A DNA stretch of 64,000 nucleotides from Protula sp. h YS-2021 (lineage: Eukaryota > Annelida > Polychaeta > Sabellida > Serpulidae): NCBI GenBank assembly GCA_949752745.1, contig OX457028.1:1486420-1550419 (forward strand), given 5' to 3'. A model generated the notes under the pieces. The model saw nothing but the letters and a program-made list of their open reading frames with translations, made no database searches and was not told where the DNA came from. A program made the translations under genes and the position numbers. Shown piece by piece: positions 62,640 through 64,000 of the stretch. Position 1 is the stretch's first letter. Each line of letters starts with the position of its first letter.

Positions 62640-63350
62640 GTAGTTGGAAAATGACACTTCTAAAGCACATTTAACAAATGTAGGTTTTTATAACATATAA
62701 TATATAAAATAAGTTTGAACATTTTAGCATGCTACTTATTTAAATGTTCTAAAGTTATAGTAGTGGAAAAATGGTGGTTCTAGACCAACTTTAACAAATT
62801 TAGTGTTTAACACCATATGATATATAAAATAAGTTTGAACATTTTAGCATGCTACTTATTTGAATATTCTAAAGTCATAGTAGTGGAAAAATGATGGTTC
62901 TAGACCAACTTTAACAAATTTTGTTTTTTGACAAAATATGATGTATAAAATAAGTTTGAACATTTTACCATGGTGTAGTAGGGTAAAAATAAGGGTTCTA
63001 GACCAACTTTAACAAATTTAGTTTTTAACACCATATGATATATAAAATAAGTTTGAACATTTTAGCATGCTACTTATTTGAATGTTCTAAAGTCATAGTA
63101 GTGGAAAAATTGTGGTTCTAGACCAATTTTAATAAATTTTGTTTTTTGACAAAATATGATGTATAAAATAAGTTTGAACATTTTACCATGGTGTAGTAGG
63201 GTAAAAATAAGGGTTCCAGACCAACTTGAACAAATTTTTGTTTTTTTGACAACATATGATGTATAAAATAAGTTTGAACATTTTACCATGGTGTAGTAAG
63301 ATCAAAATCAGGGTTCTAAACCAACTTTAACAAATTTAGTTTTTTACACG
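62640..63350. repeat. A+T-rich satellite with ~120- and ~98-bp units
   Basis: GTTCTAGACCAACTTTAACA recurs at about 62777, 62897, 62994, 63113, 63213 and 63312, with spacings of 120, 97, 119, 100 and 99. Long units contain GCATGCTACTTATTTGAAT and short units contain CCATGGTGTAGTAGGGTAAA, so two monomer forms are interspersed. Confidence 0.9.
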
Positions 63351-63424
63351 TTTCAGGCGATTCTACCACTTGGTTGGTTGGTTGATTGTTGGAAAATGGG
63401 AAGTGAAAATGTGGATAGTTATGT

Positions 63425-63520
63425 AGGAAAACTGCGCCCATTTTAAAGACGTGTTCGAATGGCAAGCCCATTTTAAAGACGTGTTCGAATGGCAAGCCCA
63501 TTCAAAACACGTGTTCGAAT
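63425..63520. repeat. 30-bp repeat, three copies
   Basis: GCCCATTTTAAAGACGTGTT then CGAATGGCAA, three times, the last with AAAAC for AAAG. It sits just before the TTCAACATG-type array of the second cassette. Confidence 0.88.
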
Positions 63521-63550
63521 AATTTTTGAAAGATATTACGTCGTAGTATT

Positions 63551-63853
63551 GTTCAACAAATTGTTCAACATGTTCAACACGTTCAACATGTTCAACATGT
63601 TCAACATGTTCAACATGTTCAACAAGTTGTTCAACATGTTCAACATGTTCAACAAGTTCAACATGTTCAACATGTTCAACATGTTCAACTTGTTCAACAT
63701 GTTCAACAAGTTGTTCAACATGTTCAACATGTTCAACAAGTTCAACAAGTTCAACAAGTTCAACATGTTCAACTTGTTCAACATGTTCAACAAGTTGTTC
63801 AACATGTTCAACATGTTGTTGTTCAACATGTTGTTCAACATGTTCAACAAGTT
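63551..63853. repeat. 5' TTCAACATG-type array of the second zinc-finger cassette
   Basis: About 300 bases of TTCAACATG/TTCAACAAG, mostly in one orientation, longer than the 5' array of copy 1 (97 bases). It ends in AACAAGTTGTATATA exactly as copy 1 does. The minus-strand Leu/Asn/Met-rich open frame is a repeat translation. Confidence 0.93.
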
Positions 63854-63863
63854 GTATATAGAG
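63854..63863 (+). promoter_or_regulatory. TATA box of the second zinc-finger cassette
   Basis: TGTATATAGA, in the same position relative to the array and the ATG as in copy 1 at 20401-20410. Confidence 0.65.
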
Positions 63864-63915
63864 CTATGTTTAAAGACTTTCTCATCATTTGAACAGTGTA
63901 GGTTGAACCGAAAGG

Positions 63916-64000
63916 ATGTATACATGCAACATTTGTTCGAAATCTTACAATTGGCTGCAAAGTCGCATATGGTAAAATTATTTCTAAACATTTTAGGACA
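63916..64000 (+). pseudogene. Second zinc-finger cassette ORF, 5' end only
   Basis: ATG at 63916 opens MYTCNICSKSYNW, matching copy 1 (MYKCNICLKSYNW). From the TATA box to this point the copies differ at only about a dozen of ~110 bases. After codon 19 a TAA appears. Relative to copy 1 there is a ~16-base insertion around 63959-63974, after which a shifted frame would again meet a histidine at the expected finger spacing. So this copy is either frameshift-broken or differently organised; the window edge prevents a decision. Confidence 0.55.

Noticed and set aside
62640..63350. CRISPR-like array, because of evenly spaced ~98/120-bp repeats
   Set aside because: The units are similar throughout, with no unique spacers and no cas genes. 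It is a eukaryotic satellite.

Overview
The window is eukaryotic, intron-bearing, AT-rich DNA that is very dense in repeats. Consensus GT-AG introns, a CR1/L2-like non-LTR retroelement, a DIRS-like tyrosine-recombinase retroelement, Tc1-like transposons, tRNA-like short repeats and a BRICHOS-domain gene point to an invertebrate animal. A mollusc or another lophotrochozoan is my inference; no species can be named from the sequence.

Layout. (1) 1-13006: one array of about 93 units of a ~139-bp satellite with two generations of higher-order repeats. (2) 13-17 kb: low-complexity tracts, a duplicated poly-C/G block, a ~155-bp tandem repeat and an (AAT)n microsatellite. (3) 17-20 kb: a 5'-truncated, frameshifted CR1/L2-like element on the minus strand, with the microsatellite as its 3' tail. 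(4) 20.1-21.7 kb: a compact cassette with a CRE (TGACGTCA) array, a TTCAACATG-type array, a TATA box, an intronless acidic zinc-finger ORF, poly(A) signals and a second TTCAACATG-type array. (5) 21.7-23.4 kb: further minisatellites, including one made of forkhead-type TGTTTAC words. (6) 24.3-25.6 kb: the last two exons of a type I membrane receptor whose cytoplasmic tail carries 16-residue tyrosine repeats. (7) 26-33 kb: transposon debris (Tc1-like, DIRS-like). (8) 33-44.8 kb: mostly nothing recognisable, with scattered simple repeats.

(9) 44.9-60.8 kb is the best locus. Five phase-0 exons give a 195-residue type II membrane protein with a BRICHOS domain and a short basic two-cysteine C-terminal peptide, the same overall plan as arenicin-type BRICHOS antimicrobial peptide precursors. 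The 3' half of the gene lies in three tandem units (about 46.66-50.81, 50.81-56.04 and 56.04-60.83 kb). Inside them a ~1.05-kb exon module occurs once, twice and three times respectively, all with nearly the same junction.

(10) 60.8-64 kb is a hub of about ten different short repeat families: CRE hairpins whose arms have changed together, CRE arrays, tRNA-like sequences, poly-C minisatellites and an A+T satellite. It ends in a second copy of the TTCAACATG/TATA/zinc-finger cassette, cut by the window edge. The two cassettes, 43 kb apart, share the same order of parts and look like members of an undescribed repeated or mobile gene family.
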